Source of the DNA: Ottowia testudinis
Lineage (GTDB): Bacteria; Pseudomonadota; Gammaproteobacteria; Burkholderiales; Burkholderiaceae_C
Reading direction: 5' to 3'
Assembly: GCF_017498525.1 (NCBI RefSeq)
Contig: NZ_CP071796.1
Coordinates: 2,728,001-2,792,000, forward strand
Length of the DNA stretch: 64,000 nt
Below are positions 42,779 through 51,150 of this stretch, in pieces. The first letter of the stretch is position 1, and each line of letters starts with the position of its first letter. The notes below the pieces were generated by a model. The model worked only from the letters and a program-made list of their open reading frames with translations. It was not told the origin of the DNA and did not search any database. The position numbers and the translations under genes were made by a program.

Positions 42779-45142
42779 ATGAAGTCATTCGTCCAGCAGT
42801 GGATACGCCCACTTTTCTTCCTGTGCGTATGTTGTCTGGCCGGCGCTGCGGCGGCGCAAAGCCTGACGCTGGATCGCAAAGACGACCGCACGCTGTCGCC
42901 CTACTTCTTTGTGCAAAGCGACGACCCGTCCGTCGAGCAACTGCCCCTGCAATCGACCCAGGTCGATGCGCGCATCGCCGGCACGATCGCCGACGTCACT
43001 GTCACGCAGACCTACGCCAACCGGGGCCAGTCGCCGATCGAGGCGCTGTATGTGTTTCCGGCCTCCACGCGCGCCGCCGTGCACGGCATGAAGATGACGA
43101 TTGGCGAGCGCGTGGTCGAAGCCAGGATTGAAAAGCGCGAAGACGCCCGGCAGCAGTACGAGCAGGCGCGCAAGGAAGGCCGCAGCGCCTCGCTGCTGGA
43201 GCAGCAGCGGCCCAACGTGTTCCAGATGAACCTGGCCAACATCATGCCGGGCGATGTGGTGAAGGTGGAGCTGCGCTACACCGAGCTGATCGTGCCCGAA
43301 GACGGTGTATATGCCTTCGTCTACCCCACGGTGGTGGGCCCGCGCTATTCCAACCAACCCCTGAGCCAGGGCACGGCCAACGACCAGTGGGTGGCCAACC
43401 CCACGCTGCGCCAGGGCGAGGCCCCCACGTCCACGCTCGAAATCCAAGTCGATCTGGCCGCCGGCTTGCCGGTGCGCGATGTGGCGTGCAGCACGCACAA
43501 GACCAGCGTGGCGTTTGACGGCCCCACGGCCGCGCGCATCACGCTGGCGCCCGAAGAGGCGCACGGCGGCAACCGCGACTTTGTGCTGCGCTACCGGCTG
43601 GCGGGCCAGGCGATTCAACAGGGGCTGCTGCTGTACCAGGGCCAGGACGCAAACTACTTCCTGCTGACGGCGCAGCCGCCGAAGCAGGTCACGCCGGCGG
43701 TGATTCCGGGGCGCGAATACGTGTTCATCGTCGATATCTCGGGCTCGATGCACGGCTTTCCGCTGGATGTGTCGAAAGAGCTGTTGCGCAACCTGATCGG
43801 CGGCCTGCGGCCGACGGATCGCTTCAACGTGCTGCTGTTCTCAGGCAGCAGCGCCGCGCTTGCTGAGGAATCGCTGCCGGCCACGCCCGAGAACCTGCGC
43901 CGCGCCATCGATGTGATCGACCGCAAGCAAGGCGGCGGCAGCACCGAGCTGCTGCCGGCCTTCAAACACGCGCTGGCCTTGAAGACGCGCAAGGACTTTG
44001 CCCGCACGGTGGTGATCGTCACCGACGGCTACGTCACCGTCGAAGAAGAAGTGTTCGACCTGATCCGCCAGAACCTGGACCGCACCAACGTGTTCCCCTT
44101 TGGCATCGGCAGTTCCGTCAACCGCCATTTAATGGAAGGCATGGCACGCGTGGGCATGGGCGAGCCGTTTGTGGTGGCCAAGCCCGAGCAGGCGCGCGCC
44201 GAGGCGGAGCGCTTTCGCAAAATGATCGCCTCCCCGGTGCTGACCGGCGTAAAGGTGATGTTTGACGGCTTTGACGCCTACGACGTCGAGCCCGCCAAGG
44301 TACCCGACGTGCTGGCCGAGCGCCCGCTGGTGGTGTTTGGCAAGTGGCGCGGCACGCCGCAGGGCCGCATCCACATCAAGGGTGTGTCAGGCCACGGGCC
44401 GTATCACGACGTGGTGGACGTGGCCCGCCATGCCCCATCGCCCAGCGCAACCGCCCTGCCCTACCTGTGGGCGCGGCACCGCATCGCGCTGCTGTCGGAC
44501 TACAACGGCATCAAGAAAGACGACAAGCGCGTGGACGAGGTCACGCGCCTGGGCCTGCAGCACCACCTGCTCACCGCCTACACCTCGTTTGTGGCGGTCG
44601 ATTCGGCGGTGCGCAACACGGCCGGCGTGGCCGACAAGGTGCAGCAGCCTTTGCTGCTGCCGCAGGGCGTGTCGAACCTGGCGGTGGGCGGTGCGTCGCG
44701 CGTGTACAGCAGCGCGGTGGCCGCTGCGGCGCCGGCCGCAGCCGCGCCGGTGGCCACTTCGAAATTGACCTATTCCGCCGACGCCTTCTTTGCCCCACGC
44801 CAGGCCGTCCTGGATGCGGACGGCAAACGCAAGCTGGATGACCTGATTGCGAAGGTGAAGAACGTGAACCTGGAAGTCATCATCGTCGTCGGCCACGCCG
44901 ATCCGCACGAGCCGGCCGCCATGGCGCAAAAACTGTCGGAAGACCGCGCCACGGCGGTGCGCGATTACCTGGTCAGCCAAGGCATTCCGGCCGCGCGCAT
45001 TCACACCGAAGGCAAAGGTGCCAAGCAGCCCGTGGCCGGTTGCCCGCCCAGCACGCCGCCGGCGCAAAAGCCCGCCTGCCTGCGCGACAGCGGCGCCAAA
45101 AACCGCCGGGCTGAACTGGAAGTGGTTGGGACCAGGCCGTGA
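42779..45142 (+). CDS. VIT-VWA protein with C-terminal OmpA-like domain
   Basis: 787 aa. Signal sequence (FFLCVCCLAGAAAA before QSL); VIT domain (about residues 30-160: STQVDARIAGTIADVTVTQT, ALYVFPASTRAAVHGMKMTI); von Willebrand A domain (about 310-480) with MIDAS FIVDISGSMHGFP and VVIVTDGYVTVEEE; then a linker rich in Ala/Pro and an OmpA-like peptidoglycan-binding domain (YSADAFFAPRQAVLDADGKR, VVGHADPHEPAAMAQKLSED, GIPAARIHTEGKG, NRRAELEVVG). It probably acts in the periplasm or at the outer membrane as a metal-dependent adhesion or scaffolding protein anchored to peptidoglycan. The ATG at 42779 has GGAG six bases upstream. Confidence 0.85.
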   Translation: MKSFVQQWIRPLFFLCVCCLAGAAAAQSLTLDRKDDRTLSPYFFVQSDDPSVEQLPLQSTQVDARIAGTIADVTVTQTYANRGQSPIEALYVFPASTRAAVHGMKMTIGERVVEARIEKREDARQQYEQARKEGRSASLLEQQRPNVFQMNLANIMPGDVVKVELRYTELIVPEDGVYAFVYPTVVGPRYSNQPLSQGTANDQWVANPTLRQGEAPTSTLEIQVDLAAGLPVRDVACSTHKTSVAFDGPTAARITLAPEEAHGGNRDFVLRYRLAGQAIQQGLLLYQGQDANYFLLTAQPPKQVTPAVIPGREYVFIVDISGSMHGFPLDVSKELLRNLIGGLRPTDRFNVLLFSGSSAALAEESLPATPENLRRAIDVIDRKQGGGSTELLPAFKHALALKTRKDFARTVVIVTDGYVTVEEEVFDLIRQNLDRTNVFPFGIGSSVNRHLMEGMARVGMGEPFVVAKPEQARAEAERFRKMIASPVLTGVKVMFDGFDAYDVEPAKVPDVLAERPLVVFGKWRGTPQGRIHIKGVSGHGPYHDVVDVARHAPSPSATALPYLWARHRIALLSDYNGIKKDDKRVDEVTRLGLQHHLLTAYTSFVAVDSAVRNTAGVADKVQQPLLLPQGVSNLAVGGASRVYSSAVAAAAPAAAAPVATSKLTYSADAFFAPRQAVLDADGKRKLDDLIAKVKNVNLEVIIVVGHADPHEPAAMAQKLSEDRATAVRDYLVSQGIPAARIHTEGKGAKQPVAGCPPSTPPAQKPACLRDSGAKNRRAELEVVGTRP

Positions 45143-45496
45143 CGCAGCGCCACGGCCCCGAAGGCGCGACGTATGGCGCGGCGCGGGGCAATTCACAGCA
45201 GCCCGCCCAGCCAGACGGCCGCCCGGCGCAACCGCTGCCATCGCGCCCCGCCGGCGGGCGCGGCCCCCACGAGCGCCCCGACCCGCGCACCTGAGCCGAA
45301 GCAGAGCGCCATGCCTTCTGCTCCGCCCAAAAAACCGCCCGCCAACGGCCTTACCAAGCAGCCGCACAACCCCGGCGCACCGCTGAACGACCCACGCAGC
45401 CGCCACGCCCAACGAGACCCGGGCGCCGGGCGCCTATGCGCCGATCAAGCACCCCAGTCACGCTGAGCGCAGCGCGGCGGCGTGGCAGCAGAGTCT
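45143..45496. other. GC-rich region without a supported gene
   Basis: Short frames exist (for example from a GTG overlapping the VWA-gene stop, and from an ATG at 45311 giving a Pro/Lys-rich peptide), but none has an RBS or recognisable domain. No repeat of the main palindromic family is seen here. Confidence 0.4.
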
Positions 45497-46159
45497 TTAC
45501 CCCGCGGCGACCGCCGGCTGCTCAAAACCTCGCAGGCCTGGCCCGCTCTGGCCCGCCTCATCGATGAACGCGCCGACGACTTCGGGCACGGTGCGGGCGC
45601 GCAGGTATTCGACAAAGACGGGGACATGCGTCAGCGGCATGCAGCGCCCCAGCTTGCGTGCCACGCGGCGCACGTACGAGGTGCCATGGCTCTCGGTCAG
45701 CGCGGCCAGGCAGGCCGCGGCGTGGTTCAGGAATTGGTCGTGCGATGCGGCGGCGTGCATGTCCACCGCCATCTCCACCGCCGACATCGAGCGCTGCAGG
45801 CTCAGCACGCCCATCAGGTACATCTTGGCGCCGGCCATGCTGCGCGGCGTGGCGGACTGGTCGGCCGGCGCGGGCGCCACGCCTTGGGGCACCGATGACT
45901 CGTGCCGCCGGCTGCGGGCGTCGAGCAAAGTGCCCGTGGGGCTGAAGTCGGCATGCTCGCAGCCGGTGGTGCGGGCCAGATAGCCCAGCGCGATCAGGCG
46001 GTCGATCTCGTCCTCGACGGGGCGGCACATGATGACGGCCAGGTCACTGGCGTCGCGGTTGCCGTTGCTCACGATCAAGATCTGGCGTTCGATGGCGCTC
46101 ATGCCCGGTGCGCGACGGCGCAGCGCATCGCGGCCTTTTTCTGTTTTGGCGAATGTCAC
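45497..46159 (-). CDS. hypothetical protein, winged-helix-like N-terminus
   Basis: 220 aa from a GTG at 46159 with GGGAA seven bases upstream. The N-terminal 70 residues (GMSAIERQILIVSNGNRDAS, EDEIDRLIALGYLAR) resemble a small helical, winged-helix-like domain. The second half is helical (MYLMGVLSLQRSMSAVEMAV, LAALTESHGTSYVRRVARKL, VPVFVEYLRARTVPEVV). I recognise the pattern from other Comamonadaceae but know of no function. It is monocistronic, with convergent reading toward the VWA-gene side. The upstream 46160-46489 region holds a palindromic repeat and no gene. Confidence 0.7.
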   Translation of the reverse strand: MTFAKTEKGRDALRRRAPGMSAIERQILIVSNGNRDASDLAVIMCRPVEDEIDRLIALGYLARTTGCEHADFSPTGTLLDARSRRHESSVPQGVAPAPADQSATPRSMAGAKMYLMGVLSLQRSMSAVEMAVDMHAAASHDQFLNHAAACLAALTESHGTSYVRRVARKLGRCMPLTHVPVFVEYLRARTVPEVVGAFIDEAGQSGPGLRGFEQPAVAAG

Positions 46160-46350
46160 GGTTCGTTCCCTGCAGCTTCAATACGTTACAAAATAACCGC
46201 AAGGTATTACAAACTGATGAAGTGATGCCTACGGCCCGAGCGGCCATCGGTCCGGCGAAACCGCCATTCCGGCTCGTGCCCGCAACAGGGTTGCGCGGCG
46301 CCGCAAGCTGAACAAACCGTATGCGCGCCCGCTCTTGATCAGCCGATTGA

Positions 46351-46405
46351 TCTTTTTTTGATAGCTGCCCGCGCTTGCCAATCAAGCGCTGGGGCCGATT
46401 TTCTA
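46351..46405. repeat. Comamonadaceae-type palindromic repeat, copy 12
   Basis: TCTTTTTTTGATAGCTGCCC, GCGCTTGCCAATCAAGCGCT, GGGGCCGATTTTCTA. It is upstream of the holin-family gene. Confidence 0.8.
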
Positions 46406-46489
46406 TCTCATCGTGGCGCGGGCCCGGCCACGGCCCATGTGGCGGCAATGGGACAATCGCCTTTCCCCCTTGCACCGCCGCTGCCCGTC

Positions 46490-46897
46490 ATGTTCGCCAA
46501 CCTCACTCCTTTTCTGCTGCACTGGGCCATCACCGCGCTTGGCCTGTGGGTGGCCAGCCATGTGTTCAAGGGCATGCGCTTCGACGGCGCAGGCGCGCTG
46601 GTGATCGCGGCGCTGTTGCTGGGCCTGGCCAACGCCGTGGTGCGGCCGCTGCTGGTGTTTTTGACCTTGCCGCTGACGCTGATCACCTTTGGCCTTTTCC
46701 TGCTGGTGATCAACGCGCTGATGCTGATGCTGGTGGCCAAGCTGGTGCAGGGCTTTCACCTGAACGGTTTTTGGACCGCCTTCTGGGCCAGCCTGTTCAT
46801 CTCGCTGCTGAGCCTGGTGCTGGGCACCTTCATCCTGGGCGGCACGCCCGAGTTCACCATCGAGACCAGCCCCGCGCCGGGCCGCAACTGGCTGTGA
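46490..46897 (+). CDS. phage-holin-family (YvlD/4TM) membrane protein
   Basis: 135 aa of the Phage_holin_4_2 / YvlD family, found in most bacteria and not by itself a phage marker. Four hydrophobic helices: LLHWAITALGLWVASHVF, GALVIAALLLGLANAVV, LTLITFGLFLLVINALMLML and FWASLFISLLSLVLGTFIL. The usual NAVVRPLLVFLTLPLTL segment is present. Function unknown, possibly envelope stress related. The ATG at 46490 matches the family start; the upstream frame crosses the repeat. Followed after 30 bases by the next gene on the same strand. Confidence 0.85.
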   Translation: MFANLTPFLLHWAITALGLWVASHVFKGMRFDGAGALVIAALLLGLANAVVRPLLVFLTLPLTLITFGLFLLVINALMLMLVAKLVQGFHLNGFWTAFWASLFISLLSLVLGTFILGGTPEFTIETSPAPGRNWL

Positions 46898-46927
46898 ACG
46901 GGTTGCAAAAAAAGACCTGGCCCGCCC

Positions 46928-47299
46928 ATGCCGCGCCACGCCGCGCCTGAAACCAAGTTGCCGGCGCGCGCCTTGCGGCGGCGGGCACGCTACCACGTCT
47001 ACGTCGTCGAGTTGTCGCCAGCGGTGCTGCAAGAAGCCCGCTTCAGGCGCTGCAACCCCGGCTACATCGATGGCAAGCCGTGCGTCTACGTCGGCATGAC
47101 CGGGCTGGACCCGGATGTGCGCTTCGACAAGCACAAGGCGGGCATCCAGTCCAACCCCTACGTGCGCCGCTACGGCCTGCGGCTGCTGCCCGATCTGTTC
47201 GAGGGCTTCAACCCCATGACCTATGACGATGCGGTGACGCGCGAGGTCGAAGTTGGCATCGACCTGCGCTCGGCCGGTTTTGGCGTGTGGCAGGCTTGA
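46928..47299 (+). CDS. GIY-YIG-like small protein
   Basis: 123 aa. After a basic start, ARYHVYVVELS and KPCVYVGMTGLDPDVRFDKH plus KAGIQSNPYVRRYGLRLLP resemble the GIY-YIG nuclease fold (YVV ... YVGMT motif with a following Arg and His). FNPMTYDDAVTREVEVGIDL provides the acidic residue region. If functional it could be a DNA-structure nuclease, but the family assignment is by motif only. Same strand as the holin-family gene with 30 bp between. Confidence 0.6.
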   Translation: MPRHAAPETKLPARALRRRARYHVYVVELSPAVLQEARFRRCNPGYIDGKPCVYVGMTGLDPDVRFDKHKAGIQSNPYVRRYGLRLLPDLFEGFNPMTYDDAVTREVEVGIDLRSAGFGVWQA

Positions 47300-47328
47300 G
47301 CCGTCCACGCCTTGCCCTCGCCGGACGC

Positions 47329-47383
47329 TATTATTAATATAGCTTCTCGCGCTTACCAATCAAGCGCTGGCGCCTGTTTTTCC
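47329..47383. repeat. Comamonadaceae-type palindromic repeat, copy 13
   Basis: TATTATTAATATAGCTTCTC, GCGCTTACCAATCAAGCGCT, GGCGCCTGTTTTT. Confidence 0.8.
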
Positions 47384-47567
47384 TCTGAACGACGCGGGTG
47401 GCCTGCGCGGCGGCGCCGATGACCGGCAGCGGCAGGCGCGTTGCCGCGCTGCCGCCCAGGGCCGCGCCAGCGATGCCGCAAGATCGCCAGTACCCAGGGC
47501 GGCGCCTTGTGGACGCCCGCGCCAGCTACCATCGGCGCACCTCAACCACCGCAGCCAAGGAGCCGAC

Positions 47568-47708
47568 ATGGGTGAACAACGCCGAGAGAAGATGGTCAAG
47601 AAACCGAAGAAAGACACCGCGCCGCCCAAGACCGGCGCGCCGTCCGACCGCCCGCAGCCGCCCAGCACGGCGGTTCTGCCCAAAGGCAAGATGAAGAACA
47701 AGCAGTAA
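47568..47708 (+). CDS. 46-aa basic Pro/Lys-rich small protein
   Basis: Short gene supported by a strong AAGGAG (47557-47562) five bases before the ATG. The product starts MGEQRREKMVKKPKKDTAPP and ends VLPKGKMKNKQ; it is very basic and probably unstructured. The type recurs in Comamonadaceae as far as I recall, without known role; a nucleic-acid or ribosome association is possible from charge only. The upstream 47384-47550 holds no other gene. Confidence 0.65.
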   Translation: MGEQRREKMVKKPKKDTAPPKTGAPSDRPQPPSTAVLPKGKMKNKQ

Positions 47709-47760
47709 GGCGATGGCCGGGGCGCCGCACCCACCGCGCCCTGGGTCAGTCAATGAAACT

Positions 47761-47812
47761 CAAAATTGATAGCTGCTCGCGCTTGCGTGATAAGCGCTGG
47801 CAGCCATTTTTA
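47761..47812. repeat. Comamonadaceae-type palindromic repeat, copy 14
   Basis: CAAAATTGATAGCTGCTCGC, GCTTGCGTGATAAGCGCTGG, CAGCCATTTTTA. It is in the 482-bp stretch between the 46-aa gene and the GGDEF-like gene, which otherwise contains only the repeat at 47908-47952. Confidence 0.8.
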
Positions 47813-47907
47813 CTGAATGCGCTCTAAACCGGCTGGGCCCACACAGACCGAAAGACGGACGCCAAAATCCCTGCCAAACACGCCCCAACTGCAAAGGAAA
47901 ACCTGGG

Positions 47908-47952
47908 TTTTCTTTCGCGTCCTTCGCGAATCCTTTGCGTCTTTCGCGTCCG
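47908..47952. repeat. CGCGAAGGACGCAAAGG repeat, second locus
   Basis: TTTTCTTTCGCGTCCTTCGC then GAATCCTTTGCGTCTTTCGC and GTCCG, the same unit as at 27661-27679. Confidence 0.65.
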
Positions 47953-48190
47953 GTTTCGGTTTTTCAAAGCCCCAACCCACGCCCCGCGCTCGCCGATGGT
48001 TGCAAGCCACGCGGTCTCGACGCTCCAGCACAGTGCGCGTCCAGCGGCGGGTCGTTGGCGGCGGAGTCAAAGGCCAACGCGCCCCCACCGGCGCAAACAC
48101 GGGGCGCGAATGGCTCGTCGTGTGAACTAATGCACATCCAGCGCACATGTTGTGGCTTGCACGCAGCGGACACCGCCCAGAATCGGCCGG

Positions 48191-49387
48191 ATGCCCACGC
48201 CGGTCCATGAAGTTGTAATTTCGTCCGCGCTGGCTGGCGGCCTGTTGACGCTGGGCGCGCTGGCGATGGCTGAGTGGCTGACCGAAGGCCGCGGCATCGG
48301 CGCCTTGCGCAACCTGGTGTTCGTGCTGCTGATGGGCAGCGCGGTGATCCTGATCATTGGCTTTCCCGAAACCTTGTGGCCGGGGCTGGACAACCGCGTG
48401 CTGCGCATGCTGAGAGCCAGCATGGGGCCGCTGGCGGCATCGACGACGCTGTATTACCTGGGCCAGTGGATGGGCGGCACGCGCCAGGACCCGGTGATGA
48501 ACCGCATCACCAACTGGAGCGCCGCCATCATGCTGGTGTTGGCGTTGGCGCTGGCGCTGGCCGGCATGCTGGTGCCCGCCGAACGCTTTCGCGATGTGTT
48601 TGAGCTGACGGCCCTGTGCAACGTGCTGGCCGTGCTGCCCGGCTTTGCCGCCGCGTTTCGCGCCGCCAAGCTCGGCGACCGGCTGGCGCGCGGCATGGCG
48701 CTGGCCACGGCGGTGCTGGGGGCCATGACCAGCGGCCTGTACATGCTGGGGCTGGAAGGGCGCACCCTCGGGCCGCTGGTCTGGCTGCTCACCGCCGTGC
48801 TGACCATTGCGTTTTTCACCCTCACGTCTACCCTGGTCAGCGTGCGCAACCGCGAGCTGCGCCACCTGTCGCGCCTGTCGCGCATCGAGCCGGGGGTGGA
48901 ACCGGCCACGCAATTGCCGACCGGCTCGCACCTGCTGCGCAAGGTCGAGCACGCCTTTTGGACGGCCGGGCGCCGGCAAGCCCAGTGCGCCGTGGTGTGC
49001 GTCTATCTGGACAATCTTTACGAACTGAACGACGACGACCGCAGCGCGGAGAACCAGCTGCTGGTGGCGATGGCGGCACGCATCCGCCGGGCGGCGGGCT
49101 TTCGCTGCGTGGTGGGGATCGACCACCCGCGCTGCTTCGTGGCCGTGCTCACGCTGGACGCCGAGCCCCAGGCGTTCAGCGCCATGATCCATCGCCTGCG
49201 CGCCTACGCGAGCGAATCGATCGAGGTGCTGCGGCGCGACCAGCCGTCGTACCGCTTCACGCCGCGCGTGGGCGTGGGTGTGGTGGTGGCCGAGGCCGTG
49301 GGCGCGGTCCCGCGCGTGCTGCTGGACGAGGCTGAACAGGCGGCCCGGGCGGCGGTGCCGCCGGAGTTGATGGCAACGCAGTATTGA
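48191..49387 (+). CDS. seven-helix membrane protein with degenerate GGDEF domain
   Basis: 398 aa. About seven transmembrane helices in the first 220 residues (for example SALAGGLLTLGALAMAEWL, LVFVLLMGSAVILIIGF, IMLVLALALALAGMLVP, VWLLTAVLTIAFFTLTSTL). The C-terminal 170 residues follow the diguanylate cyclase pattern (VVCVYLDNLYELNDDDRSAE, NQLLVAMAARIRRAAGFRC). The active-site GGDEF loop is replaced by VVGIDHPRCFVAVL, so catalytic activity is not expected. It may sense and bind c-di-GMP or GTP, or act as a scaffold. The ATG at 48191 is preferred over a start 13 codons upstream. Confidence 0.72.
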   Translation: MPTPVHEVVISSALAGGLLTLGALAMAEWLTEGRGIGALRNLVFVLLMGSAVILIIGFPETLWPGLDNRVLRMLRASMGPLAASTTLYYLGQWMGGTRQDPVMNRITNWSAAIMLVLALALALAGMLVPAERFRDVFELTALCNVLAVLPGFAAAFRAAKLGDRLARGMALATAVLGAMTSGLYMLGLEGRTLGPLVWLLTAVLTIAFFTLTSTLVSVRNRELRHLSRLSRIEPGVEPATQLPTGSHLLRKVEHAFWTAGRRQAQCAVVCVYLDNLYELNDDDRSAENQLLVAMAARIRRAAGFRCVVGIDHPRCFVAVLTLDAEPQAFSAMIHRLRAYASESIEVLRRDQPSYRFTPRVGVGVVVAEAVGAVPRVLLDEAEQAARAAVPPELMATQY

Positions 49388-49525
49388 AATCGGCTGAACG
49401 GCGGACAGCGCGCAGGCTGTTGAGCAAAGCGCCGTCGTCAGGGCCAAGAACAACTCAGGGCGCGTCCGCGGTACGGCGATGGCGGCATGACGACCGCCGT
49501 GCCGGTTCAGCCGGCGCCCGAATGA

Positions 49526-50098
49526 CTATCGTCCATCACCATCGGCGTCGCCCGGCAGCGCTTCCTCCACACGATGCCAAGCGCGTTGGCTGGCCGCGCG
49601 GGCCTGCTCCCAGGTGAGGCGAGACTTGCCCCGGAGGGTGTCCCAGTCGCGCTGCAGATCCGCTTCAGCGTGGTCCCAGGCGCGGCCGGTGTAACGCGCG
49701 CGGCCCTGGTAGCCCAGGCGGTACGCGGGGGCGTAGTCGTCCTCATAGGTGTAGCCTTCGACATAGTCAGGCTGGCCGATGTAGTTTCGGCGCCAATAGT
49801 CGTAATGCGGATCGCCGGCGCTGACGGCGGCATAGCCCCCCAACGCGCCGGCGATGGCGCCCACCGTGCCACCCACGATGACGCCGAGCGGCCCACCGAT
49901 CACCGCGCCCGTCGCGGCGCCAGCGGCGGCCCCGGCCATCATGCCGCCGCCCATGACCACGGAATTGGCCTCGGACGCGCGCTCTTCGGGCGTCATCGGC
50001 TCTTGCGCCTTGAGCCGCGGATCTTGCGACGGAATGCCCGGGGGCGCCGCCGTGGGCGGCTCTTCAGGCGGCGGCATGTTTTTGCTGTCGGTGACCAT
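49526..50098 (-). CDS. glycine-zipper hypothetical protein
   Basis: 190 aa. A Pro-rich N-terminus (PPPEEPPTAAPPGIPSQDPR) is followed by a glycine-zipper segment likely to insert in or associate with membranes (GGGMMAGAAAGAATGAVIGG, PLGVIVGGTVGAIAGALGGY). A Tyr/Asp-rich part follows (YDYWRRNYIGQPDYVEGYTY, DDYAPAYRLGY) and a helical tail with WEQARAASQRAWHRVEEALP. It resembles Burkholderiales stress-related proteins without known function. The ATG at 50098 has GAGGAG six bases upstream. The upstream 50099-50490 holds two palindromic repeats and no gene. Confidence 0.72.
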   Translation of the reverse strand: MVTDSKNMPPPEEPPTAAPPGIPSQDPRLKAQEPMTPEERASEANSVVMGGGMMAGAAAGAATGAVIGGPLGVIVGGTVGAIAGALGGYAAVSAGDPHYDYWRRNYIGQPDYVEGYTYEDDYAPAYRLGYQGRARYTGRAWDHAEADLQRDWDTLRGKSRLTWEQARAASQRAWHRVEEALPGDADGDGR

Positions 50099-50253
50099 GT
50101 GCATCTCCTCTGTATGGCTATGGCGTGGGTGTAACCGGCGTGCCGGCATGGCTCGACTGTGCGGCCCCTGGCGCGGGCCGGCTGTCGCCCAATGCCCGTT
50201 CATCGTGTCGGCAAGGCCTGACAAGACACGGCTTGTGCCGCCCGGATTACTCC

Positions 50254-50303
50254 GATTTTGATAGCTTCTTGCGCTTGATGGACGGGCGCGCCGGCTTGGT
50301 TTG
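50254..50303. repeat. Comamonadaceae-type palindromic repeat, copy 15
   Basis: ATTTTGATAGCTTCTTGCGC, TTGATGGACGGGCGCGCCGG, CTTGGTTTG; the right arm is diverged. Confidence 0.68.
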
Positions 50304-50412
50304 ACCTGTGAGGCCATGGATCGCGCATCGGCCTTGCGCGCGCCGCGGGCGTGTGCGGCCATGCCACGCGGCCACGGCCTTCGGGCACACAGGCAATGCG
50401 GCAAAACGTACA

Positions 50413-50462
50413 CTATCAATAGCTGCTCGCGCTTGCCGCACAAGCGCCAGCGCCCTTTTTAA
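50413..50462. repeat. Comamonadaceae-type palindromic repeat, copy 16
   Basis: TATCAATAGCTGCTCGCGCT, TGCCGCACAAGCGCCAGCGC, CCTTTTTA. It lies just after the stop of the gene at 50491-50931. Confidence 0.8.
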
Positions 50463-50490
50463 TTCATCATATTTTTGGCAACCGCGCCCG

Positions 50491-50931
50491 TCAAAGCTTG
50501 CCGGCCGCGGCAGCCTCGGCGCGCGGCGTGGTGTCGATCAACTCCTCGATCACCAGCGCGCGGTAGTAGTAAGCGAGCAAGGCGCCCGCGGTGTTCAGTA
50601 CCGCGCTGATGGATTCGGGCTCGGCCCTGGCGGCGTCGATCAGCAGCCCCGGTTTACCGCCTTGCGCGAGTTCGACGAAGCGCAGCATGAACTGATCCTC
50701 GCGCCCGACCGACGGCGCGCCCGCGCCCACGTCGGCCGCGCGCTTGGCAAACGCGTGTTGAATGGCGGCCGGCGTGGCCAGCGTGATGTCGCCCATGTCA
50801 GGCACCTGGGCCAACCTCACCGCGGCGGCCCGTGCGGCCGCTTCGTCGGCGAACATGGTGAACACATGGCCGGTGGGGTAGTAAGCCCCGCCGACGGTGA
50901 AATGGCTGGTGCCGGGAATGAATGTGTTCAT
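50491..50931 (-). CDS. hypothetical protein, 146 aa
   Basis: Starts MNTFIPGTSHFTVGGAYYPT then GHVFTMFADEAAARAAAVRL, and continues with a helical C-terminus (FMLRFVELAQGGKPGLLIDA, VLNTAGALLAYYYRALVIEE). No signal peptide. No family recognised; the first half looks like an alpha/beta domain resembling stress-protein modules that sense or position helices, but this is only impression. GGAGAG lies seven bases before the ATG at 50931. It shares orientation with the glycine-zipper gene. Confidence 0.68.
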   Translation of the reverse strand: MNTFIPGTSHFTVGGAYYPTGHVFTMFADEAAARAAAVRLAQVPDMGDITLATPAAIQHAFAKRAADVGAGAPSVGREDQFMLRFVELAQGGKPGLLIDAARAEPESISAVLNTAGALLAYYYRALVIEELIDTTPRAEAAAAGKL

Positions 50932-51096
50932 GGGTTTCTCTCCAAGGTGCCAATGGCGTTGGGTGCCATTGTTCGTGCATGCCCCCGCACCATTTGTAGG
51001 AAGGCGGCGCGCATCACCGGTGGACACTGGCCGACGGCTTGGACGTCTTGCCCCAAACCGCACCGCGGTTCAGCGTGGGGTTTCGCCGAAAAACCG

Positions 51097-51130
51097 GTTC
51101 GTCATTCGGGCGAAGCCGGAATCCAGAAGG
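51097..51130. repeat. GTCATTCGGGCGAAGCCGGAATCC repeat unit
   Basis: GTTCGTCATTCGGGCGAAGC then CGGAATCCAGAAGG. A related unit is at 42508-42536. This dispersed sequence is frequent in proteobacterial genomes. The rest of 50932-51150 has no gene. Confidence 0.55.
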
Positions 51131-51150
51131 GGCTGAAAAGCAGCCCTGTC

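Noticed and set aside
45173-45466. 97-codon frame after the VIT-VWA gene
   Set aside because: No RBS, low-complexity Pro/Arg composition, competing frames of equal quality.
46490-46897. Phage holin-family annotation as evidence for a prophage
   Set aside because: The YvlD/4TM family is chromosomal in most bacteria and no other phage genes are nearby.
47810-49453. 547-codon open frame opposite the degenerate GGDEF gene
   Set aside because: Gln/His/Arg-rich shadow; the membrane protein on the plus strand has clear helices and domain pattern.
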